From positions 11,279,765-11,343,764 of the forward strand of contig NC_091137.1 of assembly GCF_041381155.1 (NCBI RefSeq): a stretch of DNA of 64,000 nucleotides, written 5' to 3'. Made by a program: the position numbers and the translations under genes. The DNA comes from Argopecten irradians (lineage: Eukaryota; Mollusca; Bivalvia; Pectinida; Pectinidae). Under the pieces are notes generated by a model, which saw only the letters and a list, made by a program, of their open reading frames with translations, made no database searches and was not told the origin of the DNA. Of this stretch, positions 1-11,805 are shown one piece after another (position 1 is the stretch's first letter; each line of letters opens with the position of its first letter).

Positions 1-241
1 TATCAATTTTTAAGTATGCATGCCAAAATGATAAATCTGATTGCCTGAGTGTTTATCTTATTGCTGTAAACAAACATATAGTGATAAATGTGATAAATAC
101 TCAAAAGATTTGAGCTACATGTAAAATAAATGACATTTTGCAATGTTTTCTACAGAAATGACATAAAAAGTGTACTAACAACAGAATTATATATTGTATC
201 GTAACTAGTGGAACATGAAATAATACTAAAACCTAACTTAC

Positions 242-3200
242 CTGGTACTTTGTGTAGGTACTCATGTTGGTAATTACCAATGATTCTGGTGCCATCCATC
301 TCCTGTACCAGGTGGACAGGTGACTCAAAGTTATATCTGACCATGGGATAAGGAACTGATCACTATAAACTAACTATCTTACCTTTATTACACTTCTGAA
401 TATTATTTTTTACAATATTTAATACAGAGCAGAATACCTGCATAGACAGGGCTTTAGGTTTATACATACAGTATACGTCTAAATCAGATGTCACTGGGAC
501 AAGCATATTTGGCCGGTATATACAGGTGTCTGGATTATACAGGTTTAAATTACAACAATCAAGAATGAATGATATCATACAATAACTTAATTTAGACAAG
601 GGCCAGTTTGGACAAGTTATACTGTATTCTCAATAAATACAGTAATCCCAAACCTTGATTTTCATTGAAATTATAAACGACTACAATATGTCATGAAGTA
701 ATTAAGAATTATAGTTATATCTACATTTTGCTATGGAATACAAAGAAAGTATTAAAGGCCCATTACCTTTCCGTAGCAAAATACAAAGGTTTCTTAAAAA
801 ACAATAATAACATCAGAAAATGCATACCGATGACCTAAAATAAGGTTACGACACCAAACATATGCAAGATTTCCTGTGTAATATATGAAAACAGTGGCGA
901 GTCAATTCGCTGTTTTGCCGTCTGGCGCAGTGATAATCAACCTACGCGCGGTATTTAGGACGACGGCGGGAAACATAATACTACCCACGTTATGAAAATA
1001 AACATTTTATTTATTTTAATCAAATCGTTCAGAAGGTGATGATAAATGTAGTTTTAACGGTAAGTTAATAATTTTTAAGACTCTACAAAATTATCGATCT
1101 TGTTTTACATTCCCATTTTAAAAAATAAAAGCCGCTTCGGAAAGGTAGTGGGCCTTTAAGACTTAATTCCAATACAAAAAAACAAGAATTTCAAAGGGAT
1201 TGCACTTGCATACACTTGAAGGAAAAAGAGCCATTTTGCCGATCTACATTGACTAAATATATGAAAAGCTTGCAGGTAATAAACATCTCAATGCTAGACA
1301 AATGACTTCAGAATGAGTAAGGATACCGTATCCAGTCTTTCTGTGGCCCTACCACTACCATCAGTGTACCCCACAGGGCCACCACAGCTCCGATCCCACA
1401 CCTACAAGGTCAAGGTCATTCGTAGATGTCACAGTTTATTAAAACAGCAAAACATTGTATTTCAAATATAGGTTAAGCAAACTCATAATGATATAAATTA
1501 TTAAAGGTTTAAATTATAACAAGCCATTATAATTCAAAAATAGTTTTGGTTAATCAGTAAAGTCACTGCAAACCATACATATTATTTATCAACAAAACTC
1601 TATATACATAGTGTTACCTACCACATCATCTGGCGTGGACAAGTTTCTGTTTTGGTGTTGAATTCACAGTAAACTTTCTGAAAGCAAAGATTTTATTGTT
1701 GCACTTCAGAATTAGAAATGCAGAATGTCCTATGTATTTGAATATTGAGACATTGACAATTTAATGTTCTATAACATCTTTATGATCTTAAAGAAGCTAG
1801 CCATTAAAGGTTGTGCTATAATTTGGGTACGAGAAAATGCTTGTTAGCATGTGAACAGGAACTCCTAAACTTTTAGCCTCAATGACCTTTTAGCGGGCTA
1901 AATTTTAGTGAAATTAACCATTCTAGCGAAGAGGGCATATTAACATATAGTTGGTTGATGGTGAAGTAATACTAGTGACTTAAAGTTAAACACTGACAAA
2001 ATTTTCTCCCCAATTCAAAATTTTCACAAAATGTTAAATATCATAAAACAGTTTAAAGCAAAGCAGGAATCCAGAGTTAGATTCCGAGTGAGATATTTTT
2101 TCTAAAAACGGTTCATCTGTCTTCTTTTAATTAAGACAGCAAGCTAAAAAACTTTAGTAATACTGATGAAGAAATCTAGTATGAAAGAATACAACACATG
2201 TACCTGTAAATCTGAGGAACAGATAAAAATGACCCCGGTGTCAGTGTAGAGCGCCAAGAATTTGTTGTTGAAGGACAGCGCCATTTGTATGTATTCTTTG
2301 ACTTCAGTGTTTGTTTGAGGTGTCTGGAAGAAATGAATCACAATTGAAGACATCATCTTCTATATGTCGGGGATGTATGGAGATATATGTAGTCAAAGTG
2401 TATCTAATAGTACAATGTATATTACAACACATATTATTCTCAGATATCTTTTATAATGTCCTGGTGATTTCCAGTTATTTGGTGAGTAGGTAAGATAATG
2501 ATAATAATTATGTATACAAAAAAAGTACATTTGTAATTGCATTAACATTTGTCTTCAGCAACTATGAAACATTTAACATTAACAGGTACTACAGAAGTAC
2601 TGGTAAATAAGTTAAATCATGCTAACCATTTGCTTTTCAATAACTAAGAATATCTTGGACAAAATCAAAGTAACCTTCACAGGACTGTCGGTATCATTTA
2701 CCTGGTTTTGATATTGACCACCGTGGTCAATCAGGAAAAGCTCATTACCCTTAGCAACCAAGGCTCGAGACTGTCGGTCCAGATTTAATACAGCCCAGCT
2801 GCTGGGAGCTGACTGTAACCCTACAGAAAAGAAAGTCAGAGTCTAACTTTTTTTTTTAGAATATAACTTTCAGACACTCGATTTGTAGCTCTTCTGCTTC
2901 TGAAAGCTCTTCCATCTATGAGGTGGAAGATCTTCTGAGAAAACTTCCCTTCTTATAAGAGTGCAAATCAAAAGAGTGAGTTCTGGTTACAAATTGAATA
3001 AAAATAAAATAAAATACACCATTGAAACATCCCAAAGGACAAAACAATTACAGGAGACAATCAGTCATTACAATAGAGTAATGAAGTTACCTGGGACCTC
3101 GGCCAGCCTACGAATCCTAGGATCATCTACACTGTTGATGATGAAGATACGGAATGTACTAGTGAGCACAGCTATTCCTGTTCCCTGGAAACTGTTAAAT

Positions 3201-6200
3201 ATCTCACAGTCGATCACCTTCACGTCCTTGGCTTCCTGTGTCAAGTAAATGATTTTGAAACATCATTAATTACAGTTTTACGCACTACTTTATCACAGCA
3301 AAATGGCAATCAAAGAGGTTCATAAATGACTATATTTGGTTTTGTGATCTTTTAGTAAATATACTTCTTCGGTAGAATCATGCTACAATACTGGTAACTC
3401 ATTTACAGTAGAATCATAATACAATACTGGTAACTCATTTACTGTAGAATCATGCTACAATACTGGTAACTCATTTACTGTAGAATCATGCTACAATACT
3501 GGTAACTCATTTAGGGTAGAATCATACTACAATACTGGTAACTCATTTACTGTAGAATCATACTACAATACTGGTAACTCATTTACAGTAGAATCATACT
3601 ACAATACTGGTAACTCATTTACTGTAGAATCATACTACAATACTGGTAACTCATTTACTGTAGAATCATACTACAGTACTGGTAACTCATTTACTGTAGA
3701 ATCATACTACAATACTGGTAACTCATTTACTGTAGAATCATACTACAATACTGGTAACTCATTAACTGTAGAGTCATACTACAATACTGGTAACTCATTT
3801 ACTGTAGAATCATACTACAATACTGGTAACTCATTTACTGTAGAATCATACTACAAACTGGTAACTCATTTACTGTAGAATCATGCTACAATACTGGTAA
3901 CTCATTTTACTGTAGAATCATACTACAATACTGGTAACTCATTTACTGTAGAATCATACTACAATACTGGTAACTCATTTACTGTAGAATCATACTACAA
4001 TACTGGTAACTCATTTACAGTAGAATCATACTACAATACTGGTAACTCATTTACAGTAGAATCATACTACAATACTGGTAACTCATTTAGGGTAGAATCA
4101 TACTACAATACTGGTAACTCATTTACTGTAGAATCATACTACAATACTGGTAACTCATTTACAGTAGAATCATACTACAATACTGGTAACTCATTTACAG
4201 TAGAATCATACTACAGAACTGGTAACTCATTTACTGTAGAATCATGCTACAATACTGGTAACTCATTTACTGTAGAATCATACTACAGTACTGGTAACTC
4301 ATTTACTGTAGAATCATACTACAATACTGGTAACTCATTTACTGTAGAATCATGCTACAATACTGGTAACTCATTTACTGTAGAATCATGCTACAATACT
4401 GGTAACTCATTAACTGTAGAATCATACTACAATACTGGTAACTCATTTACTGTAGAATCATGCTACAATACTGGTAACTCATTTACAGTAGAATCATGCT
4501 ACAACACTAATAACTCATTTACTGTAGAATCATGCTACAATACTGGCTACTCATTTACTGTAGAATCATACTACAGTACTGGTAACTCATTTACTGTAGA
4601 ATCATACTACAGTACTGGTAACTCATTTACTGTAGAATCATACTACAGTACTGGTAACTCATTTCGACATCAACAGCTATTACACATATACTTGTGCCAT
4701 GGAGTGCCTACCCCTGACATTTAGATGAAATAAAAGCAACAAATACAGTAACAGCATGATGTTATTTTGATGAAAGTAATAGATAGCAGACAAAAAGCAA
4801 AGGAAAATTTTGGGGGAGGATAGATGCTTAGGTATACTGACCTGGCCCATACCAAACATACGTTTGAAGTTCAGAAACATATCGTAGGAAAGGACCATGC
4901 CATCATCCTGAACACAAAGCAGGTCCTCTGTGTTTGACCAGCCCATTTTGACCACTTGACCACTGCTCCACTATAACAAAACAAATAGTAACACCAAAAG
5001 TTATTTTCTTAACATATCTTCTTCTCTCTACATTCAAGAATTATTAAAAGAATAACTTCAGATTGTGCCATAAAAACTATGAAAAGTATGTTAAAATAAT
5101 AGCTACTGTTTGGGGTAATAAAATAATCAAAATGACCATTAAAATAACAATTTCCAATGGTTAAATTATGATATGAATGCTAAGGAAAATGAAGTAATAT
5201 TGTGTAGATTTCAATCTAGTTCATCCTATCTTGTTATACATGTCTTTCTGATTATGTCACCTAACAAGGACCAGTACTTACTCTCATCTGATGAATAGGG
5301 TAACCAGCAGCCGTGAACACTGTTATGGTTGGTTTGGTTGACACCTGCACCCGGGCAGTTTTTGAGTCGTCTCTGTATAGAGCTAGAAGAGAAATATGAT
5401 AATACACACTGTCTCACCAAAGTATCGTAATGTGCTCAAGGTCTGAGAGCATCGTCATGCGCCATACTAGGTCAATAGAGAACAGCACCCTATGAATCAG
5501 AGCTAACTTTCTTTGATTTTGACATGTTTTAACAGAGAAACTCAAATTTTACACCATTCATTTCCTACTTGTATTTATCAACTGGGCCAATGATAATTAA
5601 ACGGATATCCGAGTTTGTACACAAAACACGCCGTGCTATGTAACTCTCCTGCTGCCTCTTGTTTTAGGGTTAATCTTACTAGGAGAAATATATTCCGCTC
5701 CATTAACCTATATAACAAAACCTGTACATAATTACATAAGAATTTAGTATGCCAAAAATTAATTGATTTAAATCATCCCTCCTTTAATATTTAAGTCTGT
5801 TCAATAAAATGTAATCCCTCTTCCAACAAAAGTCAACTACATATTCAGTCAAAGAGATGGTGTCTCCTGTTATTCAATAATCCAAAATAGGAGAACAAGC
5901 TATCAATAAACAAAGTAAAACAACCCCAATAGTGAATACATACCAATAGGGCCTCCATACGGGGCTGCAGCCACAGTATATTTGTCAAGATCTATCTCAT
6001 CACTCCATCCCATAGCATAGAGCTCATTTTTCCTGACAGAAGATAATGGAGATTTTAAGCATAGAAAACAATACATTTTTAAAATTGTTTTCATGAAAGC
6101 TGACAAAACATATTCACCAAGCCTTGACTGTATCTTGAATGGAATGCCGAAACAATCATAACTGTGTAGCAGGTTCATGTTCATAACACAGTCAGTAGAG

Positions 6201-7531
6201 CGGTGAACAGTAAGTCCGGGGTCGTGGGTTCATGTCCGGCTGGCGGCACATTCTTTGTTACATTTGGTGCCATAGACCACTCCAAATGAAAGCTAAACAA
6301 GATTGAGAGGCTTTGTTGGAGAGAGAACCTGGGTTGGTCTGGTCAGGGGCAAACATATTTGAAAGGGGAGAGGGGAGGGGGAGTATTGTTGCAGGTTTTT
6401 AATTGTACATAGTGATACGATCTCCTTCTACCTTTGCACTAACAATTTCCCATTCGGCTTGAGGCACACTACTCTTGCCCTGTAACTGTACTAAACACAA
6501 ATGATCAGGAGCTGATTACTTCAGTACTGTATCTATTATTGATTTTTTGTGTAAAATGAGCTGAACTGTGTGTGTTTGAATAATCTATGACATTGATCGC
6601 ACTGACGCAACATGCTTTTTCGGATCAATGATAGAACCAGAGCCGTTTCCAATTATACACTTTGACTTGTTGGACCTTAGTTATTCGTTTATGAATTAAA
6701 CAGTTTGGGCACAACTCTGCATAAGGGTAACAGTTATCCATTTGAGTAACAGTTACTAGTTTGAGTAAATTGAGACAATGAAGTTTGTCCCATTTTGATT
6801 AATAATGTACTAATAAAGTTATGTTAGTAATGGTGCCATGTCAAAATTATTACACTCTTTTTGATAAAAAAAGTCTAAAAACAACTTCATGCATTTTTCT
6901 TTCTCAGAATTCCTCATTTGGTTAACTTAATCATTACTCAACCTGTTACCCATAAGGGTAACTGTTGCCCTTATGCAGGGTTGTGTCCAACCTGTTTAAT
7001 TCAAAAACGAATAACTAGGTCCAACCAGTCAAACTGTATAATTGGAAACGGCTCTGGTTCTATCATTGATCCTAACCTGTTAAAGACCGGCCTGATGATT
7101 TTATCTTGTTTTCAGACGAGCCTTGGCAAAACCCTCACAGGCCTGTATCAAAAACTGCATGCCCATCGTGATTTATACTTGAAATAATGACTTTAACCAA
7201 CGGTCGAACTGGTTGTTCCGAATAAACGAAAACGAAAAAGTGTTTTGATGGTGCCGGGCCAAGGTTTGATTCCTGGGCCGTTTTCGTTTATTCGCTTACA
7301 GACCTGCAAGGGCTTTGCCAAGACTCGTCTGATAACAATATAAAATCACCAGTTTCTTCTTTATTTCATAAACGAACAACTAAGTTAGGTCGCAGAAGAC
7401 AAACCGTATTGGCACTCGACAAGAAATGTGTATTTTTTCAGGTAGGCAAGTATATCGATAAACGCGAAAGATAAGCAAGTCTCTTACTTGAAATAAAAGT
7501 CACCAAGCGGATTCCAGTCCGCAGTTGCCAT
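242..7531 (-). CDS. VPS16: VPS16 (vacuolar protein sorting 16), 5' ten coding exons, gene incomplete at left edge
   Basis: VPS16 is a core subunit of the HOPS and CORVET tethering complexes on late endosomes, lysosomes and early endosomes. Coding exons on the minus strand: 7488-7531, 5944-6032, 5282-5382, 4842-4970, 3091-3235, 2702-2820, 2204-2323, 1622-1677, 1327-1401 and 242-336. Phases agree across all joins and all introns are GT-AG; the pieces total 973 nt (324 codons plus one base), about 40% of the usual 830-840 residues. Diagnostic segments I match to remembered human VPS16: the start MATADWNPLGDFYFK, then TVAAAPYGGPI, KMGWSNTEDLLCVQDDGMV, LAEVPGLQSAPSSWAVL, FLALYTDTGVIF and HLVQEMDGTRI. 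These all lie in the N-terminal beta-propeller (Vps16_N); the C-terminal alpha-solenoid would lie beyond base 1. ATG 7531 was chosen because it matches the family N-terminus. Identity is near certain; the exon ending at 242 is the least anchored. Confidence 0.96.
752..1159. mobile_element. MITE family 1, complete copy in VPS16 intron 9
   Basis: This 408-bp stretch is bounded by TTAA on both sides (752-755 and 1156-1159). Its inverted ends are AGGCCCATTACCTTTCCG on the left and CGGAAAGGTAGTGGGCCT on the right. The interior matches copies at 8553-8954, 8358-9022 and 56403-57003, for example the GCGCCAGACGGCAAAACAGCG-like core on one strand. There is no coding capacity. The TTAA target duplication suggests mobilisation by a piggyBac-type transposase (inference). 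Confidence 0.85.
3371..4665. repeat. 36-bp minisatellite, about 36 copies, in VPS16 intron 4
   Basis: About 1.3 kb of tandem units of 36 bp. Each unit contains TAGAATCATACTACAATACT followed by GGTAACTCATTTACTG. Units vary mostly at ATACTAC/ATGCTAC and ACTG/ACAG/AGGG. The array lies wholly within intron 4 of VPS16 and stops about 180 bp before exon 4 in genomic coordinates. A few units have 1-3-base indels near 3856 and 3905. Confidence 0.97.
6184..6420 (+). mobile_element. tRNA-derived SINE in VPS16 intron 1
   Basis: At 6188-6256 there is a tRNA-like head: an A-box-like CAGTCAGTAGAGCGGTGAAC and, about 35 bases on, a B-box-like GTGGGTTCATGTCCGG. An unrelated body follows, with AGACCACTCCAAATGAAAGC. 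Pol III boxes followed by a body fit a SINE. The 3' end is approximate and no target duplication was identified. Confidence 0.6.
6622..7072. mobile_element. Foldback element with arms of about 140 bp
   Basis: The left end GGATCAATGATAGAACCAGA (6622) is mirrored by the right end, which finishes TCTATCATTGATCC at 7072. The arms keep pairing inward through the stretch containing GCATAAGGGTAACAGTTA, for about 140 bp with few mismatches, around an AT-rich centre of about 170 bp. No transposase is visible. It is a foldback/MITE-type non-autonomous DNA element in VPS16 intron 1. Confidence 0.8.
7084..7345. mobile_element. Second hairpin MITE type (copy 1)
   Basis: Inverted arms: left CTGATGATTTTATCTTGTTT, continuing through CAGACGAGCCTTGGCAAAA; right, in reverse complement, CTGGTGATTTTATATTGTTA, continuing CAGACGAGTCTTGGCAAAG. 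A related copy lies at 9023-9205. The right arm runs into VPS16 intron 1 upstream of exon 1. Confidence 0.7.
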
Positions 7532-7620
7532 GTCGGCTTAGTTCTATTGAAGAAAATATCAAGAATTGATTTCCGGAGTGTTCGTCTGATGAGACTGCTC
7601 CGCCTTCTTTCCGGTATGAT
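7532..7620 (-). promoter_or_regulatory. VPS16 5'UTR/promoter with two ETS-type sites
   Basis: Directly upstream of the VPS16 start the minus strand has two CCGGAA cores, read as TTCCGG on the plus strand at 7571-7576 and 7609-7614. No TATA box is seen. Paired ETS/GABP-type sites near a TATA-less start are usual for housekeeping genes. The transcription start is not determined. Confidence 0.45.
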
Positions 7621-8357
7621 GTAAGCGGCCTACTTTCAATTTCAACTAATTAGTTTTACTACCATAAATTCGACAATATGTTGATATCTTTTTCTGAAAT
7701 ATTTAAGTTATATTGCCCCTTAGTGCAAAATGGCTGATATTATTTTAATTTGACAACATGATTTTCCGTTCTAGGCTGTATTTTGTAAGTGCTTAAGCGG
7801 AGGCAATACTAGTTTTAGAAATGATAACGGAAAATTCCGGATCTTAGGTTATCCGTTATGTACAATAGCATTTGTGCACATCCAATGCTGATATGACCAA
7901 CATGCCGATAAAGGAACATTGATAACAATAACAAAATTCACAGAAATGAATAAAACCAAAGCAATGAAATTAATAAATAAAATGAAAATTTAAATAGTTA
8001 TATCAGAAACATACATAACAGTTTCTGCATATCAGTGTGCACATTTTGTTATTTTCTGAATTTATATATATAACAAAGAAAAACCCCGAAACATTAAGTA
8101 CCTAAAAAAGATGATATGCATCCGTTTCATTTTATTTTAAATACTGAAGCTTTATTAAGTAATGACGTTCTTTACAATGACCAAATAAAGGTTTGTGCGG
8201 TGACTTTATAATTAGGCAAAAAATATTAGAATCAGGGTTCGGTTGTTCAAAATGTGGTTAACTTATTTACTTGATTAGTGAAATGTTAATTCTTATTTGG
8301 TGCAAAAAAAAAAAAATCAGCAAGCAAGTAAATAAAGTAGATGTTATAGATTTTATA
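7621..8357. other. Intergenic, no gene seen
   Basis: AT-rich sequence upstream of VPS16 with no convincing open frame, RNA gene or repeat. A poly-A run lies near 8306. Confidence 0.5.
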
Positions 8358-9022
8358 TTAACGGTTCACTACTTTCCGAAATGGCTCTTAAGTTTTAAAA
8401 TGGGTATGTAAAACGATATTGATAATTTTAGAGGATCGTAAAAGTGATTAGCTTATCGATAATATTACACTTATCATGATCTTCTGAAGATTTCAAATAA
8501 TTAATATAAATAAAACGCGGGTAGTAAGTTATCTTTCCTGCCCTCGTCCTAATTAAAGGCCCACTACCTTTCCGAAACGACTTTTAATTTTTAAAATGGG
8601 AAAGTAAAACGAGATCGATATTTTTGTATAGTCGCTAAAGTTATTAACTTACCGTTAACGCTACACGTGTCATCACATTCTGAACAATTTGATTGAAATA
8701 AATAAAATGTTAATTTTCATAACGCGGGTCGTCTTATGTTTCCCGTCGTCGTCCTAAATACCGCGCGGTAGTTGACTATCACTGCGCCAGACGGCAAAAC
8801 AGCGAAATAACTCTCCACTGTTACATTACGCAGGAAATCTTGCATATGTTTGGTTTTCTAACCTCAGCTTAGGCCATTGGTATATATTTTCTGATGTTAT
8901 TAATGTTTTTAAGAAACCTTTATGTTTTTCTCCTGAAAGGTAGTGGGCCTTTAACAGCGTTAGTTGTCTATCAACTGCGCCACGGTAAAATAGCGGAATG
9001 AATGTTCCCCTTTAACATACAT
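8358..9022. mobile_element. MITE family 1, older copy interrupted by a younger copy
   Basis: Family-1 sequence starts at TTAA 8358-8361 and runs to about 8552 (CCTCGTCCTAA). It is broken by the complete copy 8553-8954 and resumes at 8955 with CAGCGTTAGTTGTCTATCAA, then TGCGCCACGGTAAAATAGCG. The same interior order in the intact copies supports one interrupted element. Its right terminus is not clear. Confidence 0.7.
8553..8954. mobile_element. MITE family 1, complete nested copy
   Basis: TTAA at 8553-8556 and 8951-8954 flank inverted ends AGGCCCACTACCTTTCCG and GGTAGTGGGCCT. Interior landmarks are TTTTAAAATGGG, CCGTCGTCGTCCTAAATACC and TCTTGCATATGTTTGG. The element interrupts the older copy 8358-9022. 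Confidence 0.88.
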
Positions 9023-9205
9023 TAAGGCCGTTTTCGATTATGCGGTTTGAGATTTAAAGACGGACCTGGTGATTTTATATTGTTTTCAGACGATCTTTGA
9101 CAAAGCCCTCACAGGTTTGTATCATAAACTGCAGGTCCGTTAGGATTTAAATACTTGAAATAATGACTTTTACAAACGGCCGAACCGGTTGTTCCGAACA
9201 TAGGC
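9023..9205. mobile_element. Second hairpin MITE type (copy 2, partial)
   Basis: The sequence from GGCCGTTTTCGATTATGCGG to CGGCCGAACCGGTTGTTCCG repeats the left two thirds of 7084-7345. Shared parts include TGGTGATTTTATATTGTTTT, CAAAGCCCTCACAGG and ACTTGAAATAATGACTTT. Confidence 0.7.
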
Positions 9206-9511
9206 CAACAATATGTACTTCCTTATGTCATTGATTTTAATTTTTGGTATCAAAAAGCTAATGGGCATTTAAATTTGGTATAAAAAGAAATTAATTAATC
9301 TTATACTTACGTTAGACCACACTATTTTTCTGCTCATTCCAGAATTAATACTGAAATACATTTATCAAGGACGTATATGAGAAACTTAAAAATCCTTGCA
9401 TTTATACACAAAATATATGAGAATTCACCTTTTAAACCAGAATCGAATCGCAAACAATGTCATTGTTAATTTGTAATATCAGAAGGTAGTCCGCTACACA
9501 CTAGTATTTAT

Positions 9512-9856
9512 TTAAAGTGAATAGTCGGGCAAAGAAAACCAGTCTAAATGCGTTCATTGGCCTTCCAAATGTTCTCACATATTAATACGACGGTCAAGTT
9601 CTGCTTAGTTTCCCAGTTCTGACCATTAAAGTAAAGAAAAGTTGAAAGCATTGAAAGCGAGGCTGCGTGGAAATGTAACCACGGACATAGTGAGCCGGGA
9701 GGACGTTTTAGAATTTCCATACTTTAAATTAATTTCTTCGTTCGCAGACAGATTTTGACGAGAGATTTTATTTTTCCATTTCATAAGAAATTATACTGGA
9801 TACATTCACACCATTTTTACCGACTTTAGCCATCCTTGCCCGACTGTTCACTTTAA
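9512..9856. mobile_element. MITE family 2, complete copy
   Basis: TTAA at both ends (9512-9515, 9853-9856) flanks inverted termini AGTGAATAGTCGGGCAA and TTGCCCGACTGTTCACT, in 345 bp. It is the reverse orientation of the copy at 51553-51897; both contain TCCCGGCTCACTATGTCCGT or its complement. It is non-coding. Confidence 0.88.
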
Positions 9857-11805
9857 AGTTATATGTGTTAATTTTCGCCCAGTTACAGCACATATAACTT
9901 TAGGTATATATTAGGCAGAAAAAATCTATGTATGCAGATTAAGAGAACTAGGCACTCATAAATAACAACATTTCGTGTTAAAACCATATATATTATTATT
10001 ATGTACTCTTCATTTTGGAGGAAAATAGATATAAAATATTGAAATTGATAAGACAGCCATTCCAAAATAAATGGTCCCATTTTAATATAAACACGATGAA
10101 AAAATAAAGTCGTTCAAAATATCAATATTATACAGAGATTGATGGTGTAACTATAACATACTCGTCGTATTATTCAATAAAAATACTATTTAGTGATGGC
10201 TTGTCTAAATTTTGATCGTTGTGAAGTATTATTTCAAAATATGTACGCCAAATTATTTCTTTCTAAAACATCCGTAACGCAAGCTGATAGTAAGAGGTCT
10301 CATAAATCACGGTAAAATTATTTTTATTATGGGTGCTATAATTACAGATACGTTTTAATTTTGAAGAGACATTATGCGTTCAAAAATTGTTTGCAATTAC
10401 ATTGGTACTAACATCCGTAACATTTGGTCCGACTATTTCTAACATGTATAATTCCTCTGAGCTCTGTATTTTTGAAGTCAATGATGTTGCAATTCGTTTT
10501 TATGGACTGTATACGTATATTTGTTCACAAATATTGATATGCAGCAAACCATTTGTGTTACTTCACATCAAATCCAGAATTATATGTCAATACCTAAAAC
10601 ACCTAGTTTTCCTTTCCATCCATCATATTTTACTAAATCGCTACTTCATTCTAACAAAAATCATCTACTAAATCTATTGGTGATGTTCAAAACCAATGAT
10701 TGGACAGGAAAAACGATTCTTAAGGTTGTTAAGATTCTTAAGGTTGTTAATCTTTGCCAATAATACTTCGTTACGGATGTAAGACGTTATGCAGGTTAGA
10801 AAACACACCTTTGAGAATCATTCGAGATAATTCTGATCAAGAATCATTTGTTATGATTTGTTCCTTTACCATAACATGATTCGAAAATGTGAGCAACTGA
10901 TACATACCCGTTTTAATTTTATCAAAAAACATGTTACGGAGGTTAGCGTCTTAAATACGACACTCAATATTGAAGACGATTTAGACAAATAATTTTGAAA
11001 TAGTCATTCTGACTCTAAATTTGGGATTGGGTCATATTATCTATCTACTAGTTAAAGAGAAAAAGTACATATAACCATAATTTCTTTGCGGTTATATTTT
11101 ATATTCTGTTATCCTTAATTTTAGTTACGGATGTTAGGTGGAGTTCGGCGACATTGTGAAATAAGCAATACAAAAAAAGTGTATCTGACGATCCTTTTTA
11201 AACAAAAAGTATAAGATTCTATACATATGTCAAAGTCTTGCCTCCACCAAAAATCAATATTTTACCATAAAGAATATTGAAATGTACTAGATCTTAACTG
11301 TTCTATAAGCGAAGCGACATCGAAAAAGGCAATTTTCAAGCTTATTCTAAGCAACATAGACAAGAGATGGGTGGTGGAAATTACATACAACTGACAACAT
11401 AATTGTAAAATCTGCAAGCGACAGCTTCTAAAAATTTTGAAGAAAAGTGGGACCATTTTTCTGGAATGGCTAAAGAACGATTGCACTAGTCCAGCACCAG
11501 CTTGTATGGGAATCGAGTAAGGGGAAGTAACTCTGATAACAACATATTTACAAATGCATTTCATTCGAAGACCAATATATCGCGTAATGGTTAAATAGTT
11601 TCTTGTACAGTACTTGGATGCACTTTTGTTACAGAGCGCTTGCCATTTAAATCGATGTCAGAGCAGTTCATTAGTTATACATCTTTACGTTAATTCTCAT
11701 TCTAGTGGCGTTCAATAGATACATCAAGTTCAATGAATTTCGTAACGGTTTAATCATGGATTAGTTTTAAAAAGAAGCATGACCGCGGTCAAATAGAGAA
11801 CATTT
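9857..11805. other. Intergenic, AT-rich, with a recurring ATCCGTAAC motif
   Basis: No gene is supported. The only structure seen is five copies of ACATCCGTAAC or its complement between 10268 and 11134 (see findings). Open frames here are short, biased to AT-rich codons and without domain signals. Confidence 0.5.

Noticed and set aside
3371-4665. Regular repeats resembling a CRISPR array
   Set aside because: Units are contiguous with no unique spacers, and the locus is a eukaryotic intron; it is a minisatellite.
10387-10763. Hydrophobic open frame near the ATCCGTAAC motifs
   Set aside because: Composition is what AT-rich DNA gives by chance; no conserved motif.
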